A program made the translations under genes and the position numbers. Positions 56,907 to 64,000 of a stretch of DNA of 64,000 nt are shown one piece after another. Numbering within the stretch: the stretch's first letter is position 1; the number at the start of each line of letters is the position of its first letter. The DNA is from Chelativorans xinjiangensis (GTDB taxonomy: Bacteria > Pseudomonadota > Alphaproteobacteria > Rhizobiales > Rhizobiaceae): positions 62,001-126,000 of the forward strand of contig NZ_WQNH01000004.1 of the NCBI RefSeq assembly GCF_009812055.1, in the 5' to 3' direction. Under the pieces are notes generated by a model. That model had not been told where the DNA came from and made no database searches. It saw only the letters and a program-made list of their open reading frames with translations.

Positions 56907-58181
56907 ATGACCGCATCAACGCCAGCCGCACCAATTGACACCACGCCGGGCCGCGCCCTTACCATGTCCACCGTCGCCTTCACGGTCTGTTTCGCCGTGT
57001 GGACGATCTTTTCCATCATCGGCGTGCGCATCAAGGACGATCTGGGGCTCTCCGAGACCCAGTTCGGCCTGCTCGTCGGCACGCCGATCCTCACCGGCTC
57101 GCTCGTGCGCATGATGCTCGGCATCTGGACCGACCGCTACGGCGGCCGCCTCGTCTACACCGCCACCATGCTGGCCTCGGCCCTTGCCACCTTCCTGCTC
57201 TCCTTCGCCCACACCTACACGATGATGCTCGTCGCGGCCCTCGGGGTCGGCATCGCCGGCGGTTCCTTCGCCGTCGGCGTCGCCTATGTCTCGCGCTTCT
57301 ATCCGGCACAGAAGCAGGGCACCGCGCTCGGCATCTTCGGTGTCGGCAACGTGGGCGCTGCGGTGACCAAGTTCCTCGCCCCCTTCGTGCTCATCGCCTG
57401 GGGCTGGGCGGCCGTCGCGCAGGTCTGGGCTCTGGTGCTGCTCGTGATGGCCGTGGTCTTCTGGTTCACCACCGGCGACGATCCGGTGATCCGCGCCCAG
57501 CGCGCCGGCCAGCTTCGTCCCCGCAGCTTCGCCTCGGAGTTCGAGCCGCTCAGAAACCTTCAGGTCTGGCGCTTCGCGCTCTACTACTTCTTCGTCTTCG
57601 GCGCCTTCGTAGCGCTTGCCCTGTGGCTGCCGCGCTACCTGATCGGCGCCTACGGCTTCGACATCAAGACCGCCGGCATGATCGGCGCCGCCTATTCCAT
57701 CCCCGCCTCGGTCTTCCGCGCCTATGGCGGCGCCCTGTCCGACAAGGCAGGCGCGCGCACGGTCATGTACTGGACCTTCGCCGTCTCGGCCGTCTGCACG
57801 GCTCTCCTGTCGATCCCGGCGGCCGACTACATGGTGCAGGGCATCGACGGCCCCAAGACCTTCCATTTCGAGATCGGCCCCTGGGGCTTCGTTGTCCTCA
57901 TCTTCGTGCTCGGCTTCTTCATGAGCCTCGGCAAGGCCGCCGTCTACAAGCACATCCCCGTCTACTATCCGCAAAATGTCGGCGCGGTGGGCGGTCTCGT
58001 CGGCATGATCGGCGGGCTCGGCGGTTTCGTCCTGCCGCTTCTGTTCGGCTACCTCAACGACCTCACCGGCCTGTGGACGAGCTGCTTCATGGCGCTGTTT
58101 GTCATCATTGCCGTGTCGCTCGCCTGGATGCACCTCGCCATCCGCCGGATGGAGCGGGCTACCCAGATGCAGCCGGCCTGA
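56907..58181 (+). CDS. nitrate/nitrite MFS transporter (NarK/NasA type)
   Basis: A 424-residue transporter with about 12 membrane helices. Features of the nitrate/nitrite porter family are RIKDDLGLSETQFGLLVGTPILTGSLVRM, the loop GIWTDRYGGR and two glycine-rich helices, GIAGGSFAVGVAYVSRF and GAVGGLVGMIGGLGGFVLPLLFG, which are the nitrate signature. The open frame extends upstream to 56769, but that part is the leader terminator, so I use the ATG at 56907. It is the first gene of the operon. Confidence 0.9.
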   Translation: MTASTPAAPIDTTPGRALTMSTVAFTVCFAVWTIFSIIGVRIKDDLGLSETQFGLLVGTPILTGSLVRMMLGIWTDRYGGRLVYTATMLASALATFLLSFAHTYTMMLVAALGVGIAGGSFAVGVAYVSRFYPAQKQGTALGIFGVGNVGAAVTKFLAPFVLIAWGWAAVAQVWALVLLVMAVVFWFTTGDDPVIRAQRAGQLRPRSFASEFEPLRNLQVWRFALYYFFVFGAFVALALWLPRYLIGAYGFDIKTAGMIGAAYSIPASVFRAYGGALSDKAGARTVMYWTFAVSAVCTALLSIPAADYMVQGIDGPKTFHFEIGPWGFVVLIFVLGFFMSLGKAAVYKHIPVYYPQNVGAVGGLVGMIGGLGGFVLPLLFGYLNDLTGLWTSCFMALFVIIAVSLAWMHLAIRRMERATQMQPA

Positions 58182-58209
58182 AACCGCCCGCGAAAGGGAA
58201 AGGATATCC

Positions 58210-60657
58210 ATGACTGAGAAACTCGTCGTCGTCGGCGCCGGAATGGCCTCCGGGCGCATGCTCGAGCACCTGTTCGAGGCCGATCCGGGCGCCTTCGACG
58301 TAACCCTCTTCGGTGCCGAGCCGCGCGGCAACTACAACCGCATCATGCTCTCCCCGGTGCTGGCGGGCGAGAAGACCTATGAGGAGATCGTCACCCACGA
58401 TGCGGGCTGGTATGCGGCGAACAACGTCGACTGCCGCTTCGGCGGGACCGTCACCAGGATCGACCGCAAGGCCAAGCTCATCGTCTCCGGCGATCGCGAG
58501 ACGCCGTACGACAAGCTGGTGGTCGCCACCGGCTCCGCCCCCTTCATCATCCCCGTCGCCGGCAGGGATCTGCCGGGCGTCATGGCCTTTCGCGACCTCG
58601 ACGACGTCAACGCCATGGTTGCGGCGGCCGGGAAGCCGAATGCCAGGGCAGTCGTCATCGGCGGCGGCCTCCTGGGCCTTGAGGCGGCCGCCGCCCTGCG
58701 CTCGCGCGGCATGGAGGTGGTGGTGCTGCATCTGATGGGCCATCTCATGGAGCGCCAGCTCGACCCCGCCGCCGGCTATCTCCTGCAGAAGGAACTGGAG
58801 GGCAGGGGGATAAAGATCCACTGCAAGGCGCAGACCAAGGCCGTCCTCGGCGACAGCCATGCCGAAGCCGTGCTCCTTGAAGACGGCACGATCTACCCCG
58901 CCGACATTGTTGTCATGGCCGTCGGCATCCGGCCGGAGACCCGCATCGCCGTCGATGCCGGGCTCTATGTGGAGCGCGGCATCGTCGTCAACGACCAGAT
59001 GGTCTCCTCCGACCCCGACATCCTGGCCATCGGCGAATGCGTGGAGCACGAGAACATCTGCTACGGCCTCGTCGCCCCGCTCTACGATATGGCCAAGGTG
59101 GCGGCCAGGACGCTTGTCAAGCAGGACGCCGCCTTCCGCCCCGTGGAGACGGCGACGCAGCTCAAGGTCACCGGTGTCAGCCTTTATTCCGCCGGCGACT
59201 TCGCCGATGGCGACGACCGCGAGGAGATCGTGCTGCGCGACGCCAGTGCGGGCATCTACAAGCGCCTGGTCTTGAAGGAGAACCGCATCCTCGGCGCCGT
59301 CCTCTACGGCGAGACGGCCGACGGCTCCTGGTTCTTCGACATGCTCAAGAAGGGCACCGACGTCGCCGAGATGCGCGACACCCTCATTTTCGGCCAGGCC
59401 TATCAGGGAGGGGGTCAGCTGGACCCTATGGCGGCCGTTGCAGCCTTGCCGGATGATGCGGAGATCTGCGGCTGCAACGGCGTGTGCAAGGGAAAGATCG
59501 TCGGCACGATCACCGAGAAGGGCCTGACGACGCTCGACGCCGTGCGCGCCCACACCAAGGCCTCCAATTCCTGCGGCACCTGCACCGGGCTCGTCGAGCA
59601 GCTGATGCGGCTCACCCTGGGGGACACCTACAACCCGGCCGCAGTGCAGCCCATGTGCGGCTGCACAGACCTCGGCCATGACGACGTGCGTCGCCTCATC
59701 AAGGCGAAGGGGCTGAAGACCATCCCCGCCGTCATGCAGGAGCTGGAATGGAAGACCTCCTGCGGCTGCGCCAAGTGCCGCCCCGCGCTCAACTACTACC
59801 TTGTGGCCGACTGGCCGGACGAATATGCCGACGACTACCAGTCGCGCTTCGTCAACGAGCGTGTGCACGCCAACATCCAGAAGGACGGTACGTACTCGGT
59901 GGTCCCGCGCATGTGGGGCGGGGTGACGAGTTCGAAGGAGCTGCGTGCCATCGCCGATGTGGTCGACAAGTTCAACATCCCCACCGTCAAGGTCACCGGC
60001 GGCCAGCGCATCGATATGCTGGGCATCCAGAAGGAGGACCTGCCGGCCGTCTGGGCCGATCTCGGCAAGGCCGGCTTCGTCTCGGGCCACGCCTATGCGA
60101 AGGGCCTCAGAACGGTGAAGACCTGCGTCGGCTCCGACTGGTGCCGCTTCGGCACGCAGGATTCGACGGGCTTGGGCATCCGCATCGAAAAATTCATGTG
60201 GGGCTCGTGGACGCCGGCGAAGGTGAAGATGGCCGTCTCCGGCTGTCCGCGAAACTGCGCCGAGGCAACCTGCAAGGACGTCGGCGTCATCTGCGTGGAT
60301 TCGGGCTTCGAGATCCACTTCGCGGGGGCGGCCGGCCTCGACATCAAGGGCACAGAGGTGCTGGGCCTCGTCAGATCGGAAGACGAGGCGCTGGAGCATA
60401 TCGTGGCGCTCGTCCAGATGTACCGCGAGCAGGGACGCTATCTGGAACGCATCTACAAATGGGCCAAGCGCGTCGGCATCGAGGAGATCCGCCGCCAGAT
60501 CATGGAGGACGCTGACAAGCGCAAGGCCTATTTCGACCGCTTCGTCTTCTCCCAGAAATTCGCCCAGGTGGACCCCTGGTCCGAGCGCGTCTCGGGCAAG
60601 GACAAGCACGAGTTCAAGCCCATGGCCGAACTGGGCTTCCCACAGGCAGCGGAGTGA
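58210..60657 (+). CDS. nirB: assimilatory nitrite reductase large subunit
   Basis: An 815-residue NAD(P)H nitrite reductase that reduces nitrite to ammonium in the cytoplasm. Order: FAD/NAD(P) domain (about 1-320, VVVGAGMASGRMLEHL, AVVIGGGLLGLEAA); a BFD-like [2Fe-2S] domain (about 415-540, CGCNGVCKGKIV, SCGTCTGLV); then the ferredoxin-like and siroheme/[4Fe-4S] domains, with ligands Cys639, Cys645, Cys679 and Cys683 (TCVGSDWC, SGCPRNC). The ATG at 58210 follows AAAGGA. Four bases after its stop the nirD start lies. Confidence 0.95.
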   Translation: MTEKLVVVGAGMASGRMLEHLFEADPGAFDVTLFGAEPRGNYNRIMLSPVLAGEKTYEEIVTHDAGWYAANNVDCRFGGTVTRIDRKAKLIVSGDRETPYDKLVVATGSAPFIIPVAGRDLPGVMAFRDLDDVNAMVAAAGKPNARAVVIGGGLLGLEAAAALRSRGMEVVVLHLMGHLMERQLDPAAGYLLQKELEGRGIKIHCKAQTKAVLGDSHAEAVLLEDGTIYPADIVVMAVGIRPETRIAVDAGLYVERGIVVNDQMVSSDPDILAIGECVEHENICYGLVAPLYDMAKVAARTLVKQDAAFRPVETATQLKVTGVSLYSAGDFADGDDREEIVLRDASAGIYKRLVLKENRILGAVLYGETADGSWFFDMLKKGTDVAEMRDTLIFGQAYQGGGQLDPMAAVAALPDDAEICGCNGVCKGKIVGTITEKGLTTLDAVRAHTKASNSCGTCTGLVEQLMRLTLGDTYNPAAVQPMCGCTDLGHDDVRRLIKAKGLKTIPAVMQELEWKTSCGCAKCRPALNYYLVADWPDEYADDYQSRFVNERVHANIQKDGTYSVVPRMWGGVTSSKELRAIADVVDKFNIPTVKVTGGQRIDMLGIQKEDLPAVWADLGKAGFVSGHAYAKGLRTVKTCVGSDWCRFGTQDSTGLGIRIEKFMWGSWTPAKVKMAVSGCPRNCAEATCKDVGVICVDSGFEIHFAGAAGLDIKGTEVLGLVRSEDEALEHIVALVQMYREQGRYLERIYKWAKRVGIEEIRRQIMEDADKRKAYFDRFVFSQKFAQVDPWSERVSGKDKHEFKPMAELGFPQAAE

Positions 60658-60662
60658 GCGGA

Positions 60663-60998
60663 ATGAGCGACTGGATCGAGATCGGCAGGCTCGACGACAT
60701 CCCGCAGCGCGGCGCGCGCTGCGTCAACACACCCATCGGGCGGATCGCCGTCTTCCGCACCGCCACCGACGACGTCTACGCCATCGAGGACCGCTGCCCG
60801 CACAGGGGCGGCCCCTTGAGCCAGGGCATCGTGCACGGTGCGGAAGTCACGTGCCCGCTGCACAACTGGGTGTTTTCGCTGGAAACCGGCCTTGCCCAGG
60901 GCGCCGACGAAGGTGCCGTGCGCACCTTCGCGCTCAAGCGCGACGGGAGCCGCATTTTCATGGACGCAACGATGATGATGGCGATCGCGGCCGAGTAG
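60663..60998 (+). CDS. nirD: assimilatory nitrite reductase small subunit
   Basis: A 111-residue Rieske-fold subunit of the NirBD enzyme. The potential [2Fe-2S] ligands are Cys45, His47, Cys64 and His67, in RCPHRGGPLS and TCPLHNWVF; many NirD proteins lack these, so this one may bind a cluster. The ATG at 60663 has GGAG eight bases upstream; a GTG at 60654 overlaps nirB and is less likely. Confidence 0.93.
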   Translation: MSDWIEIGRLDDIPQRGARCVNTPIGRIAVFRTATDDVYAIEDRCPHRGGPLSQGIVHGAEVTCPLHNWVFSLETGLAQGADEGAVRTFALKRDGSRIFMDATMMMAIAAE

Positions 60999-61061
60999 GC
61001 GCCCGCCCGATTCCCGCCGCGCTGCCGGCATCCCACCCCCAGCCAACCCAGGAGACCGACA

Positions 61062-61913
61062 ATGGCCTATGTCGTACCCACGGAATTCGTCACCAAGATG
61101 ATCGATGCCGGCGAGGCGAAGGTCTTCATGTCGACGCGCGATACCCTGATCCGCGCCTTCATGGCCGGCGCCATCCTGGCGCTCGCCGCCGCCTTCGCCA
61201 TCACCATCTCGGTCCAGACCGGAGAGCCGCTGGCGGGCGCCATCCTCTTCCCGGTGGGCTTCTGCCTGCTCTACCTCCTGGGCTTCGACCTTCTGACGGG
61301 CGTCTTCACCCTCGTGCCCCTCGCGCTGATCGACAAGCGCCCGGGCGTTACTTTGAATGGGGTGCTGCGCAACTGGAGCCTCGTTTTCGTCGGCAACTTC
61401 GCCGGCGCGCTGCTCGTCGCCCTGATGATGGCGATCACCTTCACCTACGGCTTCACGACGGAGCCGAACGTCGTCGGCCAGAAGATCGGCACCATCGGCG
61501 AAGGCCGCACGATCGGCTACGCGGCTTACGGCGCGGCCGGCATGCTCACCCTCTTCATCCGCGGGGTCTTGTGCAACTGGATGGTCTCGACCGGCGTCGT
61601 GGCGGCGATGATGTCGACCTCCGTCTCGGGCAAGGTCATCGGCATGTGGATGCCCATCATGCTGTTCTTCTACATGGGCTTCGAGCATTCCATCGTGAAC
61701 ATGTTCCTGTTCCCCTCGGGCCTCATGCTCGGCGGCAACTTCTCGCTCATGGACTATTTCATCTGGAACGAGATCCCGACGGTGGTCGGCAACCTCGTGG
61801 GCGGCCTGGCGTTCGTCGGCCTGACGCTCTACTCCACCCACGCCCGCACCGGTGCCAAACGCGCCGCACCGGCGGGCGACATGGTCGCTTCCGCCCGCGT
61901 TCCGGCGGAATAG
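61062..61913 (+). CDS. nirC: formate/nitrite transporter family channel
   Basis: A 283-residue FNT-family channel with six predicted helices. Family blocks are FMAGAILALAAAFAITIS, FCLLYLLGFDLLTGVFTLVPL, GNFAGALLVALMM and VLCNWMVSTGV, with the central region GFEHSIVNMFL. Next to nirBD it should move nitrite (NirC) rather than formate. It lies 63 bases after nirD and 9 before the nitrate reductase gene. Confidence 0.92.
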   Translation: MAYVVPTEFVTKMIDAGEAKVFMSTRDTLIRAFMAGAILALAAAFAITISVQTGEPLAGAILFPVGFCLLYLLGFDLLTGVFTLVPLALIDKRPGVTLNGVLRNWSLVFVGNFAGALLVALMMAITFTYGFTTEPNVVGQKIGTIGEGRTIGYAAYGAAGMLTLFIRGVLCNWMVSTGVVAAMMSTSVSGKVIGMWMPIMLFFYMGFEHSIVNMFLFPSGLMLGGNFSLMDYFIWNEIPTVVGNLVGGLAFVGLTLYSTHARTGAKRAAPAGDMVASARVPAE

Positions 61914-61922
61914 GACGGCGCG

Positions 61923-64000
61923 ATGACGCAGACAGCCGGCCTCGCCACGAGAACCACTTGTCCGTATTGCGGGGTCGGCTGCGGCGTCCTGGCGGCTCCC
62001 CAGCCCGACGGCTCGGTGTCGATCAAGGGCGATCCCGATCACCCGGCCAATCTCGGCCGGCTCTGCTCGAAGGGCTCCGCCCTTGCCGAAACCCTCGGCC
62101 ATGAGGAGCGGCTGCTTTACCCGGAGATCGGCGGCCGCCGCGCCGGCTGGAACGCCGCTCTCGATCTGGTGGCGCAGGAGTTCGCGGCGGCGATCGCCGG
62201 GCACGGCCCCGATTCCGTCGCCTTCTATGTCTCTGGCCAGCTTCTCACGGAGGACTATTACGTCGCCAACAAGCTGATGAAGGGTTTTGTCGGCTCGGCC
62301 AACATCGACACAAACTCGCGGCTCTGCATGGCCTCCTCGGTCGCCGGCCATCGCCGCGCCTTCGGTTCCGACACGGTGCCGGGAACCTACGAGGACCTGG
62401 AACTGGCCGACCTCGTCGTGCTCACCGGCTCCAACCTCGCCTGGTGCCATCCCGTGCTCTATCAGCGGCTGGCCGCCGCCAAGGAAAAGCGCCCCGGGAT
62501 GAAGGTGGTGCTCATCGACCCGCGCCGCACCATGACCGCCGACATCGCCGACCAGCATCTGGCAATCGCGCCGGATGGCGACGTGGCGCTCTTCGCCGGC
62601 CTGCTGCGCTACATCGCCGAAAAGGGAGTTGTTCGAGGAGATTACGTCGAAAAGCATACAACCGGCTTCAACCAGGCATTGACTGCTGCCGGGCACCTGA
62701 CGATAGACGAAGTGGCCGCGTCCACCGGCCTCCAGCCGTCCGAGATCGAAGCGTTCTACCGGCTCTTCATCGAACGCGAGCGCACGGTCACCGTCTACAG
62801 CCAGGGCGTCAACCAGTCCGCTTCCGGCACGGACAAGGTGAACGCCATCCTCAACTGCCATCTGGCCACCGGCCGCATCGGCCGTCCGGGCATGGGCCCG
62901 TTCTCCGTCACGGGCCAGCCCAACGCCATGGGCGGGCGCGAGGTCGGCGGGCTCGCCAACATGCTGGCCGCCCATATGGACCTCGAGAACGGCTCTCACC
63001 GCGACCTGGTGCAGCGCTTCTGGCGCGCCCCGCGCATGGCGGAAAAGCCCGGCCTCAAGGCCGTGGAAATGTTCGAGGCCGTGGCCGACGGGCGCATCAA
63101 GGCGCTGTGGATCATGGCCACCAACCCCGCAGATTCGCTGCCCGACGCGGACGCCGTGGAAGCGGCACTGAAGGCCTGCCCCTTCCTCGTTGTCTCCGAT
63201 ATAGCGGCCGAGACCGATACGCTGCGCCACGCCCATGTGAAGCTGCCGTCCACGGGCTGGGGCGAAAAGGACGGCACGGTGACGAACTCCGAGCGCCGCA
63301 TCTCCCGCCAGCGCGCCTTCCTGCCGTCGCCGGGCGAAGCGCGGCCGGATTGGTGGCAGGTTGTCGAAGTGGCGAGGCGCATGGGTTTTGGGCAAGCCTT
63401 CGCCTATGCGGACACGGCCGAGATCTTCCGCGAGCATGCGGCGCTTTCGGCACTGGAAAACGATGGCACGCGCGACTTCGACATCGGCGCCTGTGCGAGG
63501 GTCGATGCGGCGGAATACGAGGACTTGCAGCCGTTTCAATGGCCGGCGCCCGTCGCCACCACCCCCCTCTGCCCTGCCGGACATCTCCCCCACAAGGGGG
63601 GAGATCGGCTGTCACTACGACCTTCGCCAATCACAGACGTCGCAGAAATGGCGGGAAGCGCGAAGCTGCCAGTCTCCCCCGTTGAGGGAGGGCTATCGCA
63701 TATGGATTCTGAGTCCTTGATGGTACCCCCACCCCTCACCCCTCCCCTCAAGGGGGAGGGGGGCGAAGCCGTACTCGACCTGCCTCCCTCCCCCTTGAGG
63801 GGAGGGATTGAGGGTGGGGGTTCCGGCGAAGCCGGCAAAGACGACTCATATGCGATAGCCCCGCCCCTTGAGGGGGAGATGCCCGGCAGGGCAGAGGGGG
63901 TTACCTCGCGCTTCTTCGCCAACGGCAACTTCTACACCCCCGACCGCCGCGCCCGCTTCATCGCCGTCGCGCCGCAGGCACGACGGGTGACCGACGCCGA
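61923..64000 (+). CDS. nasA: assimilatory nitrate reductase catalytic subunit (3' end outside window), with in-frame repeat insertion
   Basis: A molybdopterin enzyme that reduces nitrate to nitrite. It opens TRTTCPYCGVGCGVLAAPQ, with three [4Fe-4S] Cys and the fourth in GRLCSKGSAL, then NIDTNSRLCMASSVAGH, LTGSNLAWCHPVLYQR and NQSASGTDKVNAILNCHLATG. The frame stays open from 61923 to base 64000 (692 codons visible), so at least the C-terminal dinucleotide-binding part is missing. Codons about 544-660 are not family-like: they come from a nested palindromic repeat inserted in frame. Family sequence resumes at RFFANGNFYTPDRRARF. Confidence 0.92.
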   Translation, partial: MTQTAGLATRTTCPYCGVGCGVLAAPQPDGSVSIKGDPDHPANLGRLCSKGSALAETLGHEERLLYPEIGGRRAGWNAALDLVAQEFAAAIAGHGPDSVAFYVSGQLLTEDYYVANKLMKGFVGSANIDTNSRLCMASSVAGHRRAFGSDTVPGTYEDLELADLVVLTGSNLAWCHPVLYQRLAAAKEKRPGMKVVLIDPRRTMTADIADQHLAIAPDGDVALFAGLLRYIAEKGVVRGDYVEKHTTGFNQALTAAGHLTIDEVAASTGLQPSEIEAFYRLFIERERTVTVYSQGVNQSASGTDKVNAILNCHLATGRIGRPGMGPFSVTGQPNAMGGREVGGLANMLAAHMDLENGSHRDLVQRFWRAPRMAEKPGLKAVEMFEAVADGRIKALWIMATNPADSLPDADAVEAALKACPFLVVSDIAAETDTLRHAHVKLPSTGWGEKDGTVTNSERRISRQRAFLPSPGEARPDWWQVVEVARRMGFGQAFAYADTAEIFREHAALSALENDGTRDFDIGACARVDAAEYEDLQPFQWPAPVATTPLCPAGHLPHKGGDRLSLRPSPITDVAEMAGSAKLPVSPVEGGLSHMDSESLMVPPPLTPPLKGEGGEAVLDLPPSPLRGGIEGGGSGEAGKDDSYAIAPPLEGEMPGRAEGVTSRFFANGNFYTPDRRARFIAVAPQARRVTDA
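63553..63902. repeat. Nested palindromic insert inside the nitrate reductase gene
   Basis: Outer arms: ctctgccctgccggacatct (from about 63569) with agatgcccggcagggcagag (to about 63896). Inside, a segment 63600-63660 resembles the spacer of the repeat at 36420-36655. Next, GGCTATCGCATATG (about 63686) pairs with CATATGCGATAGCC (about 63848). Innermost are two facing CCCCTCAAGGGGGAGG-type palindromes at 63720-63765 and 63780-63830. About 350 bases, no stop in the gene's frame. Confidence 0.85.

Noticed and set aside
60528-63593. A 1021-codon open frame on the minus strand opposite nirB-nirD-nirC-nasA
   Set aside because: It is antisense to four well-supported genes, has His/Arg/Asp-rich composition typical of GC-rich shadow frames, and shows no domain.
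63715-63845. Frameshift or pseudogene in nasA
   Set aside because: The frame stays open through the insert and known NasA sequence resumes in the same frame after it.

Overview
The window is GC-rich, densely coded chromosomal DNA that reads as an alphaproteobacterium of the order Rhizobiales, probably in or near the Mesorhizobium / Nitratireductor / Chelativorans group. The clues are a nuoB-to-nuoN operon followed by birA, rnj and mce; a NuoE with a C-terminal helix-hairpin-helix tail; a RirA iron regulator; a short-form ProRS; and several intergenic palindrome families typical of rhizobia. This placement is inferred from gene content and order; no database search was possible.

Layout. 1-18017 (+): complex I genes nuoB (cut by the window edge) through nuoN, then birA, RNase J, methylmalonyl-CoA epimerase and a DUF1467 protein. 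18018-18472: a gene-free stretch with a tandem repeat and a predicted minus-strand small RNA that has its own promoter and terminator. 18473-21796 (+): proS, lolC and lolD. 21797-25474: repeats, a glyoxalase-fold protein, a 28-residue membrane peptide under a LexA-box promoter, gamma-glutamyltransferase, lipB and tRNA-Leu(GAG). 25795-38125: mixed housekeeping and accessory genes (mgtE, MFS, merR, ICMT-like, DUF1624, aldo/keto reductase, arylamine N-acetyltransferase, adenine deaminase, ilvA, DUF1697, rirA, GNAT), with two copies of a 110-bp double-palindrome repeat and several larger inverted repeats.

38126-51613 is an ectoine/hydroxyectoine uptake and degradation locus. An EhuBCDA ABC transporter, EutB, EutC, an Lrp-type regulator, a semialdehyde dehydrogenase, an M24 peptidase-like enzyme and an aminotransferase lie on the minus strand. 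DoeA, an M20 deacetylase and a GntR regulator are divergent on the plus strand. Together they would import ectoines, open the ring, deacetylate the product and convert diaminobutyrate to aspartate. 51652-54213 is a copper-type P1B ATPase behind a MerR-type promoter.

54224-64000 is a nitrate assimilation locus: nasT, nasS, a sigma-54 promoter, a leader with ANTAR-type hairpin(s) and a terminator, a nitrate/nitrite MFS transporter, nirB, nirD, nirC and the start of the assimilatory nitrate reductase gene. That last gene carries an in-frame nested palindromic insert and runs off the window.

The strongest leads are the LexA-box 28-aa membrane peptide (22516-22710), the predicted small RNA (18096-18290), the in-frame nested palindromes in the nitrate reductase gene (about 63553-63902), the NasT-type attenuator (56736-56855), and two repeat families whose copies keep their stems by compensatory changes.
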